Positions 35,295 to 46,065 of a DNA stretch of 64,000 nucleotides are shown here, piece by piece; position 1 is the stretch's first letter, and every line of letters starts with the position of its first letter. Under the pieces are notes generated by a model. That model had not been told where the DNA came from, did not search any database, and was given only the letters and a program-made list of their open reading frames with translations. This stretch comes from Berberis thunbergii (taxonomy: Eukaryota > Streptophyta > Magnoliopsida > Ranunculales > Berberidaceae): assembly GCA_003290165.1 (NCBI GenBank), contig QNQO01000819.1, forward strand, positions 1 to 64,000, in the 5' to 3' direction. The position numbers and the translations under genes are program-made.

Positions 35295-37504
35295 ATGGCT
35301 GCAGCCGCGCTCGAATGCTGGTCAGGCCGAGCGAGCACAGAAGAAGATATGGTGGAGCAAGTTTTGATGAAAACCCAAGACAGATCAGAGGTTATTCTAT
35401 CCACCACCACCACCCCCCAACTCCTCCACAAATTCTCCATCTTTAGTGCAGAAGAAGTTCCAGAAGTTCACTAGAAATTTCTCCGAAGCCATTACTAATC
35501 TCAAGAGCTCACTGAATCTTGACTCTGCAAGAGAACCATCTTCAACAAAGATTGAAACTTGCCGGAAGCTCGTCTGGGGTGGGGTTGTAAGGAATCTCAC
35601 TCTGCTCTACCCTGGTAGTCAGCTCCCAGAGAAACTTGTTTCGAACATTCGTAAGCATTTCGATTCAATGCCACTTAGGTATGATTTTTTTTTTTTTTTT
35701 TTTTTTTTAAGAAGAAACCCATTTTGGAATTTGGTTTTTTGTTTCTTTGTTTTGAGGTAATTTGGTGATTTTGAGTTTTGGGTGTTTGTTGTTTGGTGTT
35801 TTCAACAGTTATGCTCAAGAGAATTTCGATATGAAAGATGTGTTTCTACATATTAAACTGATTGAGCAAGCTGGGATTGATGACCATCCACCAATTTTGA
35901 TTCAAGAAGTCTCAGATGATGAGACACTGGGATCTGTTTTCAAGCTCACATTTGCTTGTAATTCTTCAATTTCATGGCCAACTATGTATAGTGCACTTGA
36001 TAGTGCATCCATTTGTTGTAAAAAAATTCAGATCTTTGAGAAGAAAGGATCAACCCTTGGGATTGTTCTTTTTTTGGTTCAATCTGAGCAAGAGAAAACC
36101 TTCAAGACCCAAATTGAAAACGCGCTGAAATCTGCAGTAAAGAAGCAGAAACCCACCACAATGAAGCTCCCTTTTGGGCTTTGTGGGTGCCAAGAAGAGA
36201 ACAGTAGGAGTAGAGAAGTAGGGGAGGATAATGAGAGTGAGTTACAAAGTTATGAAAATGAGCTTGAGAATTCTATATCTAGGGTTCAGTTGCCATTGCT
36301 CGATTCGTCATTTGTAGTCTCCGTGGATGAATGGCAGACGATTCGATCAGGGGGAGATGAAATTGGGGAATGGGTATTGGGTTCTGATGAAATTGAGTTC
36401 ACTGACCAGATTGGACCTAATTCCTTCAAGGGTGTTTACAAAGGGAAACGGGTTGCAATAGAAAAGGTCAGAGGTTGCGAAAGAGGGAATGCATTTGAGT
36501 TTGAGCTGCGAAGAGATTTATTACAACTGATGACCTGTGGGCACAAGAGTATAACACAATTTTATGGAGTTTGTATTGATGAGAGTCATGGATTGTGCGC
36601 CGTGACAAAGATTATGTTAGGAGGTTCTGTTCATGATGTTATACATAAAAGCAAGAAACTTCATGCCAAGGAAATAGTAAGAATTGCTGTTGATGTTGCA
36701 GAAGGACTTAAGTTCATGAACGATCATGGAATTGCTTATAGAGATCTTAATGCAAACAGAATTCTATTGGATCGACAAGGGAATGCTTGTATTGGTGACA
36801 TGGGTATTGTGACAGTTTGCAAGAACAGTAGAGAGGTGATGGAGTATGAAACAGATGGATACAGATGGTTAGCGCCCGAGGTAAGCACTTCATTGCTTCT
36901 AGTCTACTACTGTCATATTTAGTTTGACAGCATTAGCAAGTAGTATTACGATTACCAAATGGTAAAATTTCTGAATGCACTTTGAAAATTAGATAAACTG
37001 TAACCAATTATGTTAACATCTATTATGCTTATAGACTGATTCAATGGTGATTCAATCAATTATCTTCATGCTTACCCAAGTCATAATATCGTCGCAGCTG
37101 TCATTGTAATTCATTGAATGTATCCCTACATTTCTTAGTTTTTAATCTATTGAAGTGCACATCCCTTTCCCTTCTCTAAAAAAAAAGTTTCTCGTTCAAT
37201 TTTCTTGAATCAGATTATCGCAGGTGATCCAGAGAGTGTCACTGAGACATGGATGAGCAATGCATATAGTTATGGGATGGTGTTGTGGGAAATGGTTACT
37301 GGGGAGGCAGCATATGCAGCTTATTCACCAGTTCAAGCAGCAGTAGGCATTGCTGCTTGTGGGCTAAGACCCGAGATTCCCAAGGACTGTCCACAAGTTC
37401 TCTGGTCATTGATGATGAAATGCTGGAACAATTGCCCTTCAAAGCGCCCACAATTCTCTGAAATCCTTTCAATATTGTTACGATCAAACAACAGCAGTAG
37501 GTGA
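35295..37504 (+). CDS. Plant MLKL-family protein (HeLo-type N-terminus plus pseudokinase), 3 exons, one frameshift
   Basis: Exons are 35295-35678, 35809-36880 and 37214-37504; introns are GT-AG. The corrected length is 581 aa. The N-terminus (ALECWSGRAS-EEDMVEQVLMKTQDRSE, then QKKFQKFTRNFSEAI--LKSSLNLDSAR) is that of plant mixed-lineage kinase domain-like proteins, whose N-terminal helical bundle drives immune cell death at membranes. A kinase-like domain spans about 314-575. It keeps the VAIEK lysine (about 342), but the glycine loop is poor, the HRD motif is YRDLNANR (about 438) and DFG is DMG (about 458). Loss of the catalytic Lys/Asn of the loop supports a pseudokinase. Exon 1 changes frame in the C-run at 35413-35418: six Cs where five keep the frame open into SLVQKKFQK. 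No other break is seen. Confidence 0.88.
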
Positions 37505-39556
37505 AATTATACAACTTCAAGCAAATTATGAAAGCTCCTTTTTGGAAGAAATGAAACAATGCATTCTTATTTCGATATATATATATATATATACATTGCC
37601 CACAACACTCATTTGAATGCTTGTTGCAGAGTTTTCTTTTTGTTACTTAGTGTGATTGTGATGGATTTTATTAGTGTACTCTCTCTACATAATGATTTCA
37701 AGGAATATTATGGGGGAGCTTTGTCACCTTTTTTCCTTTGATTCCGGGACAGTGGTTGATGGGGGCCTCATGTCTGTGTGTCTATCTCACATCTCAATGA
37801 TAATTTTCTCTTGATCGACACCCAACTTCAGTGTTACCTGTTAACGGGGTATCAGCTTAACAATAGACCTGTGACGGATGAAATCACAAGTTCATTGAAC
37901 CTTACCAAACAGTAGGTCTGTGACGGATAAAATCACAAGTTCATTGAACCCTGCCGGACCCATCTAAGATGGGGGGGCCTCATGGCTTTGTGTCTGTCTC
38001 ACATCTCAGTACTAATTTTCTTTTTTATGTCTCAATATGAGTTGCAACCATTGGACAAGTAAATCTCAATCATCAGAACATATCGTTGTGAGTTGGAATG
38101 TAATTTGCTTAGGTGGTCTTGATCGAAATCGAACTTCAGTGCTAACCAGCTCTAATTCTATGCTGGCCCTGAGATTTTCGAGGTGATAGGCAAACTTGCA
38201 AAACTTGGAACTGTTAACTATTTTATCGAAGTACAATTTTTCTTGTATTAGGAAGTCTATGTATCGTACACATCTCCATTCTCTGTTAATTATATCACCT
38301 TATATCACCTTCTTGAATTGGTATAACAACTTTTGGTATAGATTATTTTTGTAAATTTTTTTCTAACTTCTGAAATTCTACATTCTATTCTATTTTGTAA
38401 ATTGGGATTACTTGACCTAAAGCTAGAAGAACGAGTAAATTTTGAAAACATAGACATTTTCTTGATTTTATGAGGATAGGGGGAAAAACACTGTACTCGG
38501 ATCACCTACAACTAGACCACCTGATATGGGATCACCTAACTCCGCTCAATTGCGCTCAACTTGGTGACTTACCTAGGAGTTTCATCATATAATCCCACAA
38601 AACTCATAATTTGGAGTTGATTAGTTAATAATTTTATTTTTACTAGAAAAACGTCCAGTATTGTATTGATTATACTTCATCATGGGTAATTTAATTATTT
38701 TAATAACATACTAGTATTTTAATCATGTATCTAAGCTTATTTCTTCATGTTTTATTATCCCACAAAACTCGTAATATTAATATAATACAAACTACATATT
38801 ACAATAATAATAAAAAATATAAATATTTCAGATTTTGAAGTAAATTTCGATAACTCTGTCCAAGAAAAAAAAAATATTTCGTAACATTTCAACATTTTTC
38901 GAGATATCACAATCCTTGTCTATGAGTCCCACTAATTTTACACAAAATTGCAGTTTGAGACTACTGTCTCTATTATCTCTTTAAGTGATACAACAACAAG
39001 AAATGTGTGATTTGAACTCTGGCAATTAGTTAAGGCTGAAAGTGAGTTCTTACCCATTTCAATTTGTGTTAGAAACTTCAGCAAGCTCAATATTAAACCA
39101 ATGCAAAGCCGACAATCTTTTTCTTTAAGGCAAAGGATTGTGATTTCGTTTTTTTTTTAGTTAATTTCAGTTCCGTGATTTTAAGAAATATTTCGTTTTG
39201 TATAAAAACCCATAAAATTTTCAAATATAATTTTGAATTACAATTTGTCATACAAACTATATATTACATAAAAATCACTCACATAACAAACTTTTATTGC
39301 TGCTTAAGATACAGAAGATATGGGATGAAAACTTACATGTACTCATTAGGTGCAAACAGATTAAACTGAAGTAAGGTTTTGATTTGTTGAGATATTTGTA
39401 AGCTCATGTTAAGCATGATTACGTTCTCATTAGCATCGTCCACCCTGCTAAATTTAAACATTCAACATAACTCAGAATTCATTTCATGTTGAACTGAACA
39501 CAAACTTCATAGTTGTCACTCTGAAAGGATTTCAACAGCCAACCTTCGCATTATTC
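37505..39556. other. Intergenic between the MLKL and P450 genes
   Basis: It holds the MLKL 3' flank with a (ta)n tract at about 37577-37592. Two SINE-like head fragments lie at about 37850-37950; both contain cctgtgacggat-aaatcacaagttcattgaacc or a close variant. The rest is AT-rich DNA. No gene supported. Confidence 0.55.
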
Positions 39557-41166
39557 TTATGGACTGTAAGGGATGGCAATCAAATACAAGTCATTTCTTC
39601 TTGGAACTACACCACCAAAAGTCTCTGTCATGTCTAGCTCCTCTGGTTTGACGCCATTGGAAAGTTTCCAATCGAAGTGGTATAGTAATTTAGCAAGTTG
39701 GAGTTCGATATTGGCTACTCCAAACAATATGCCTGGGCATATCCTCCTACCTGCTCCAAAAGGGATGTATTCAAAGTTAGCTCCCTTGTAATCAGGGGAA
39801 ACTCCAAGGAACCTCTCTGGCTCAAATTTCTCAGGATCACGCCAATATTCTGAATCTCTACTGATAGCCCATGCATTAATAATAACTTTAGTATTCACAG
39901 GTATTTCATACCCGTCAATCATACATTCCTCCATACACTCTCGTGGAAGTAATAATGGAGCCGGGGAGTGTAACCTAAGAGTTTCTTTGATTATGGATTT
40001 CAAATAGCTCAACTGATGAAAGTCCGTCTCTTTGATCTTTTTGTTTCCAATAAACACTCTTCTCAACTCTGCTTGTGCCTTCTCCAGAACTGCTGGATTT
40101 TTTAGCATTTCAGACATTGCCCATTCTATTGCAGTCGATGAAGTCTCGCTTCCCGCAACGAAGACATCCTAAAAATGAAGTACAAACAAATAAACAATAT
40201 ATCAAGGAGAACATGATTATAGTTAAATGCACAAGGACCTATTTTACTTATAAATAGCCGAGTTAGTTTCTTACTATGAGTACGGCTTTTATATGATCGC
40301 CGGTGATTGGAACGGCAAGTTCAGTACTCTCTTGGAGACGTAGAACGACATCCAGTAGATCCTCTTCATACTCATCCTTCTTAGTCTTTGTTCTCCTATC
40401 ATCTTTGTGTTCTCTGATGATGTCTTCGAGCATTTGGTCTAACTTCTGATGTATTTTCTCTAATTTGGGCTTCGTTCCACTGATGATGTGAAGGAACTTT
40501 AGTGAAGGAAACAAATCAGCAACATCAAAACCTCCAGATAACTGCACAAGTTCCTGAGCTAATGATATAAATGTGTGTTTATCCTTGAAGTTGTTACCAA
40601 AAACCGCTCGGGAAGTTATATCGTTTGTTGATGAGAAAATCTTCTCACTGAAGTTGATTATGGATCCATCCATTGAGGAGATGATATGGATGAGATTTGA
40701 TACCACTTCTTCCCTTAGAGAAGAGAATGATTGGACGCGCTTAGTACTTAAAGAGTTCTAAAATGCAGACTTTGCGTAGTTGTCTCCAGTAATCACCATA
40801 AGGAGCAAACGCAATATTCTTACAGCCATAACTTACAATGTTCGCAGCAAGGATCATAAGCCTGTTTAGGAAAATGAGGTCATGTGTTTTCATAACTTCT
40901 TTGGCCACTTTTGGTGAGGATACGACGATGGCAGAAACTTCACCAAGTTGTAGGTGCATAAGCGGTCCGTATTTCTTGGCTAGATTTCTAAGTGAACGAT
41001 GTGGTAAGCCTAGCAAATGGTGCAGGTTTCCGATGAGAGGTAGCTTCCATGGCCCCGGGGGCAACTTTGAACTCAGGTTTTGGGTTCTCAATCTTTTCCA
41101 TTTCGTTAACAACATGATCAACACGAGGAGAAAAATGGACAGTAAGGGAAAGGAAGGGAGCTCCAT
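39557..41166 (-). CDS. Cytochrome P450, CYP71-clan (CYP71D-like), 2 exons, one frameshift
   Basis: Exon 1 is 41166-40275 and exon 2 is 40168-39557, with a 106-bp GT-AG phase-0 intron at the usual A-type P450 position. The corrected length is 500 aa, typical for CYP71. It has an N-terminal membrane anchor (about 4-22), the hinge LPPGPWKLPLIGN, WRQLRKVC, the I-helix AGSETS (302-307), ExxR as KETLR (358-362), PERF (414-417) and the heme loop [10 protein letters not shown] with Cys441. These enzymes are ER-bound monooxygenases, often of terpenoid or other specialised metabolism; the substrate is unknown. At 40750-40752 (plus strand aaa) there is one base too many, turning the expected ELLSTKRVQSF into a stop. 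All catalytic motifs are intact. A broken paralogue lies at 52251-54043. Confidence 0.92.
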
Positions 41167-41226
41167 TAGGGATAGATGAGGACTACAACATCCTTTGGAT
41201 GCTCTGATACTTCTCGGATGCTCTCG

Positions 41227-41236
41227 TATTTAAATT
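41227..41236 (-). promoter_or_regulatory. TATA-like element of the P450 gene
   Basis: On the minus strand atttaaatac lies about 65 bp upstream of the ATG. The broken paralogue keeps a similar cttatttaagct at the same distance. The match to the consensus is weak. Confidence 0.35.
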
Positions 41237-41624
41237 CCATCTTTGTAAAGGTATTTTGGTCATGCTAATATCAATTATTGGAGTTTGCAATTGTACAAGT
41301 GTGAACCTAATTCATTCTTCATTTTACGTGCAAGTTATATAAATGAGCTTAATGCGACTGCCTGCCGACAGTGGTTTTAAGGTCTGCACATGTAAGAGGT
41401 CCCCATTCAAAGACTCTTTGGCATGGTAGAGACAACACTTCTCACCTGTTTTTTTGCCTCTTGGTGTCCATTTGCTTCAACTTTACTTCTTGTTGACAAA
41501 ACCATTTGAAGCTGACAAAACCACAACATCATGTGCTTCTTGATGAGGTCCTTTAAATTAGGAACTGCAGAGGAGGAACCCATTCCCCTACAGTTCGACC
41601 CCATTCATACTCTCTATTTCTTCA

Positions 41625-42161
41625 AGGTATCGAGAGAGGGAGAGAGGATGCTCCCTCGCACGTGAGTCTTTTGCTGGTTTTCAACTCGTCCAGTTTTAGA
41701 GTTCGAAATTTTTTGGCTCCAAATGTAGATAGCTTCTTCATTTCTTCTTTTTCTTCTCTGCTCTTCTATTGTTCTTCTTCTTTTTCACTTCTCTCCCTCC
41801 TCTGTTTTGTTTTGGTGAGTGAGAGAGGTTTGGGTGGATGAAATCCGAATTGATTTTATGGGTTTTAGAGGGAAAGGGAAGGGGAGATTTGAGGGAGTTG
41901 ATTTGTAATCTGGATTTATGGTTTAGTTGGTTGAAATTTGAGGGAAGAAGACCTTGTTTTGCTTTGGTTCTTTTTCTTGTTTTTTTACTCTGTTTCAAGG
42001 AGTGGAGAGATCTTCTGCAAACTGTGAACATGTAAACACACTTACACTCTTTACAAAGTTCTCTGAAATTAGAAATATTACGGTTGACTGCAGTTGAAAG
42101 AGAGATGATAACACTAGAAAAAAGACTTGAATAGAGATGGTTGCTATACATTCACTCAAGT
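41625..42161 (+). repeat. Inverted repeat arm A (about 0.54 kb) flanking the LINE
   Basis: The sequence from aggtatcgagag to cactcaagtg is the imperfect reverse complement of 51283-51838. Within it is a frame starting MKSELILWVLEGKGRG that is largely conserved in arm B, but frame and length differ. Conservation there is explained by the repeat and is not evidence of coding. The C/T-rich start and gagagaggtttgggtgg stretch look like captured plant 5' UTR or exon sequence. The outer edge resembles the gagggaggg ends of the palindromic elements at 20.9 and 23.8 kb. Confidence 0.8.
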
Positions 42162-43204
42162 GATGTAATTTTTTCCATATATAGATTGACCCGAATTAAT
42201 TGTTGTATGGTAAAAAATGTGAATGAAAGTTGATTAGGGGAATGGGAGCATTAATGTTTATTTCAATGGAAAAATTGGAAGAGAGTGAAAATTTAGTTTT
42301 TGTAATGCGAGATTTTATTGTTTGTTGAATCACACCATCACCTTTTTCAGATTCATTTATAGATTCATTTACTACATCATACATGATCTGCTTCCTTGCT
42401 AAAAAAAAAAAAAAGAGACAATCTTGGTGTAAGAAAAAATGGGTGCATCTTCGGGTCAGAACCACTCCTAATGTGGGTGGTTCCCTAGTCTGAGTCGTAG
42501 CATTTCGCCCTAACCGACACTTCATCGTCAAAGGAAAATACAAATTGTACACTCTACCGACTTCGACATAAATGGATATGGTGTTGATCGACAGTGTCCT
42601 AAACATGGTGTTTGATCATGCTGTAAAACAAAGCTTATATGAATCACACAAAATGTTAGATGGAAAGAAACTTCTGTTGTCACTTCACTTCCATGTTAAG
42701 TAGATTTGGTTAAAATAAAGTCAATGGATTTGCTGCCTTTCTGCATATGGTAAGTTTTTGGTTGGATATATTCTTATTCAAGCCTACGAGGGGTTTTAGA
42801 AATAGTTTTCAACCAGTGATCGACATGCCTTGATCAATAGCTCAGTGATTAGTTCATTTCAGCAGTGGTTTTATCTGGTTGACATGAGAACAAACTTGAA
42901 GTCACTGCTTATCAAAACTTCTTGTTGTCGACATAAGAGTAATAAACTGATGTGATCGATTCGAAAGATTTTTTTCTTGTGCCAAATTTAACAATCATCA
43001 TCAATTGCCCATGGACAAAAGTTGCATAATATTCCAAAAGAATTAATGAGTCAAAATCACATCTAACAATGACATACTGTAATTCTGTCTCAACTTCATC
43101 CAAGATCAAAACAAATACATCTTTCTATATGAAACTTTTGAGCTAAAAAGTTTGCTTTATTGATCAAATAAGAACTACAAAATAAGAACCCCATAATGTT
43201 GAAG
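42162..43204. other. Intergenic between arm A and LINE copy 2
   Basis: AT-rich, with an A-run at about 42402-42415. No gene or known repeat supported. Confidence 0.5.
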
Positions 43205-43670
43205 AGTAATAGAGGAGAGGAAAAGCGATTCTGGAGGGTATTTTGGGAAATTTTCTTTGTTTTTTCATCTCATTCAATCCTAGCCGTTCCTTGATCCAGG
43301 GAATCAATCTGGTTCCTTGATTCCTGTTTCGTTTTGGGCAAACCCTAGCAGCTGCCGTTTCGGCTTCTTGCCGGTATCTCGCCGCTTGGGTTTCTCTCCG
43401 ATACGGCTCGACCTTTCGGTTGGTTCAGGTAGTGATACGATTCTGGAGATCGGATCGGTGCTTTGTGCCATTGCTCTCACGCCGAAATCGATCTGTGCAA
43501 CCCCCTGTCTGTTCGAACCTGTGGCTGTTTCGTGCCGTTCTGGTCTGTTACGTTCTACGGCCTGTTACGACCCTTGGGTTTGTTTCATGCCGCCTTTCCG
43601 ATCTGGCACCTGTTACGACATTGACTGTTCTGTTCCAACCCCTGTTTTTCTTTGGTTTTGATACCACAAT

Positions 43671-46064
43671 TTGCTGGATGAGATGATCGCGCAAGCCGCC
43701 AGTCCCACACCCACTGGTCCTGGTCATGGGGGAACCACGGCTGGAAATTCAAAGCCTTCTTTCGCCCAGATTCTGGGCAAGATTTTGGTGGATGACATTG
43801 TCGAAACGCAGGTCGAAGGAACCCGATTCCGTAAGGAGGGGGCTCCAGCTATTGGAATCACGACATCCGATGAGGTCCGTGGGGAAACTTTCATGGAAAA
43901 ACATGTCATTGTTCTCAAATTCTCTAGCTACCGCCCGACTTTGACAGATATTCGTGATTCAATCCACATGACTTGGGGAATTTTGGGAGATTTCTCATTG
44001 GGTTTGTTGAATCAAAGACATGTGCTAGTTCGACTCCAATCGGAGGTAGAAGCCAAGAAAGTTTTGTCGCGGGATTCATTTCTGATTCGACGAGTTCGGT
44101 TTAAAGCTTTTCGTTGGCATGATGGCTTCAGTTTGAAGGAGGACCCAATTTCGGTACCCCTATGGGTAGAGTTACCTAACCTTCCTTTGCATTTATTTCA
44201 TCCCCCTATTTTAAAGGCTATTGTCAATTCTTTTGGTGGCTATTTGCGGATGGATGACCATACCCGTTGCCTCACTCGGCCGGGTTTTGCCCGTGTTTGT
44301 GTGGAGATGTCTCTAGCGGAATCATTACCAAATAGAGTTTGGATTGACAGGGCCAATAACAGGGGTTTCTGGCAGAAAATCGAATATCCAGGTTTCAAAT
44401 ATTGCGATTTTTGTTCTTTGATAGGACATCAAGAGGCTTTTTGCAGGAAAAAATTGGGTCTCAAGGCCAATGGGGGAGCTCCCGACTCCGGTAAAGCAGA
44501 GAAGATGGTAAGGCCGCCAGTTGAGAACAAAACTTTTAAACAACAATATGTACCCATTCTCAATCAGGATAAAATTGCTCGATCAACGGTCGGCCCGAGC
44601 GGCACTAAGAACAGTAGGGGGAAGAATTGGTTGAGGATATTGGGGAGACAAGGCCGGCGGCCATGGTTCCGGTAAAAATGGAGTTGTCAAATAAATTTGC
44701 TTCGCTTAATGATAACATTGCTGGGGATGAGAGTGAACCATTGGTTCATGCTAGTGGTGAAAAGGTTACAGAAACTACAGAAGAGTGCCTACTAGAGGCG
44801 GGGTACACTACCTCGGAGATTGCTAATATTGTTGGACTTCCCGCTCAGCCACATCAGTCCATGGTAGTCTCACAATCAGGGGCCAAGGGTGGTAACATCG
44901 ATGTCATATCCACTGATCTCGTTGCGGAGAGTACGCATGATGACACTACACTCAAGCAGTTGGGGAACCCAGAAGTACCACGATTTGATTCTCAGCCAGC
45001 TCACGACCTCGTTCAAGTTGCAAGCAGCCCAGGCACCATTAAGTATGCAAACAGTCCTGGCGCTGCGATCAACCCAGCGAACACATCCAATCCATACCAT
45101 GCTGGCCCTACCCTCGCAATCATCACCAGTTTAAGTCTTACTACTGCGATGAACACAGATTTATGCAAAGCTCCAGTGACGGAATTCAGTCCAGACATTG
45201 GTCTAGGTCGTGCTATTGTTTCATGCCCTGCGCTCACCAGCTTTGCGCTCCCGAACAACACCTGCTCTGCTCCCGAACAAGACCTGCTCTGCCCCCGAAC
45301 AACACCTGCTCTGCTCCCGAACAACACCTGCTCTGCTCCCGAACAACACCTGCTCTGCTCCCGAACAACACCTGCTCTGCCCCCGAACAACACCTGCTCT
45401 GCACCCGAACAACACCTGCTCTACGCTCCAGAACAGTTCCTGCTCTGTTCCAGGATCAGGTCTCAGTCAGCCCGCGCAAATCGACTCTCCTCGGATTCAG
45501 CCTGATCATGACCCAGTTTCGTCCAGCCTGAACAAGGAAGGTCTCGTGCAGTCTAGCTTGCCTATTCAGTCCTCAGCATGCATACGGCCTGTCAGCCCCC
45601 TTCCGCATGCATCGATCAGTCCTAGGCCCCAATCTCTCCACGTTCTAGGGGACGTGGGAGCCCAGGAGTTTGGGAAGGACATAGCGAAGCCGACAGTGAT
45701 GGCACAATTGACAGAAATTATGGCCAAGCGCGCTCTTTCCACGGCAATGGGTAATGTATCTATTCCTACGGTGGCTAGGAATGATGTGGATGGGAGTTTG
45801 TATGAAGTGGTCGTCCAGCTGGTTGAGGAGAATCGTGTCTTGCAAAGCAAAAATCATTCAAATTCCACTAATACCATGGTTCGCCCAACAGATGATAGTG
45901 ACGAGGAGGTATCAGACTCGGAGCTGGGACTGGAACCACAAGCTATTACAGATTTAACATTGGGGGCTATCTCGGATAAGGACCAACAACACACAGTCCA
46001 ACCGGCGGCCCTCCCGGGCAAACGTCGCAAGACTAAGAAGGACAAATCTTCTCAACGTGTTTAA
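43671..46064 (+). pseudogene. LINE copy 2 ORF1: DUF4283 / CCHC protein with minisatellite (frameshifted)
   Basis: The frame opens at MLDEMIAQAASPTPTGPG. A DUF4283-type domain (LPLHLFHPPILKAIVNSFGG, then LTRPGFARVCVEMSL) runs to about 44370. A CCHC knuckle (CDFCSLIGHQEAFC) follows at about 44400-44450. The first frame stops at 44675. A second frame (from about 44670, MELSNKFASLNDN) carries on to the 22-bp repeat at 45247-45422, and a third reads from the repeat to 46064 (ending KSSQRV). Because the repeat is open in all frames, the last switch can occur anywhere in it. The C-terminal part is rich in Ser, Pro and Gln. The ORF1 stop taa at 46062-46064 is separated by one base from the ORF2 ATG at 46066. 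Confidence 0.82.
45247..45422 (+). repeat. 22-bp minisatellite, eight exact-length units, inside LINE ORF1
   Basis: The unit gctcccgaacaacacctgctct recurs eight times with few substitutions (starts at 45247, 45269, 45291, 45313, 45335, 45357, 45379 and 45401). A ninth decayed unit follows. Since 22 is not a multiple of three, three units (66 bp) make one 22-residue peptide period, and all three plus-strand frames give the same cycling peptide (APEQHLLC-RTTPAL-PNNTCS). The minus strand is open too. Copy 1 has a decayed version at about 2560-2880. Confidence 0.95.
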
Positions 46065-46065
46065 G

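Noticed and set aside
41838..42035. Small gene MKSELILWVLEGKGRG in the inverted repeat arm
   Set aside because: The similar frame in arm B follows from the DNA repeat; length and C-terminus differ and there is no family match.
42196..42606. Minus-strand 136-residue frame
   Set aside because: Low-complexity F-rich segment over a poly-A tract; no recognisable motif.
45013..45415. Minus-strand frames over the minisatellite
   Set aside because: They are shadows of the 22-bp repeat, which is open in most frames.
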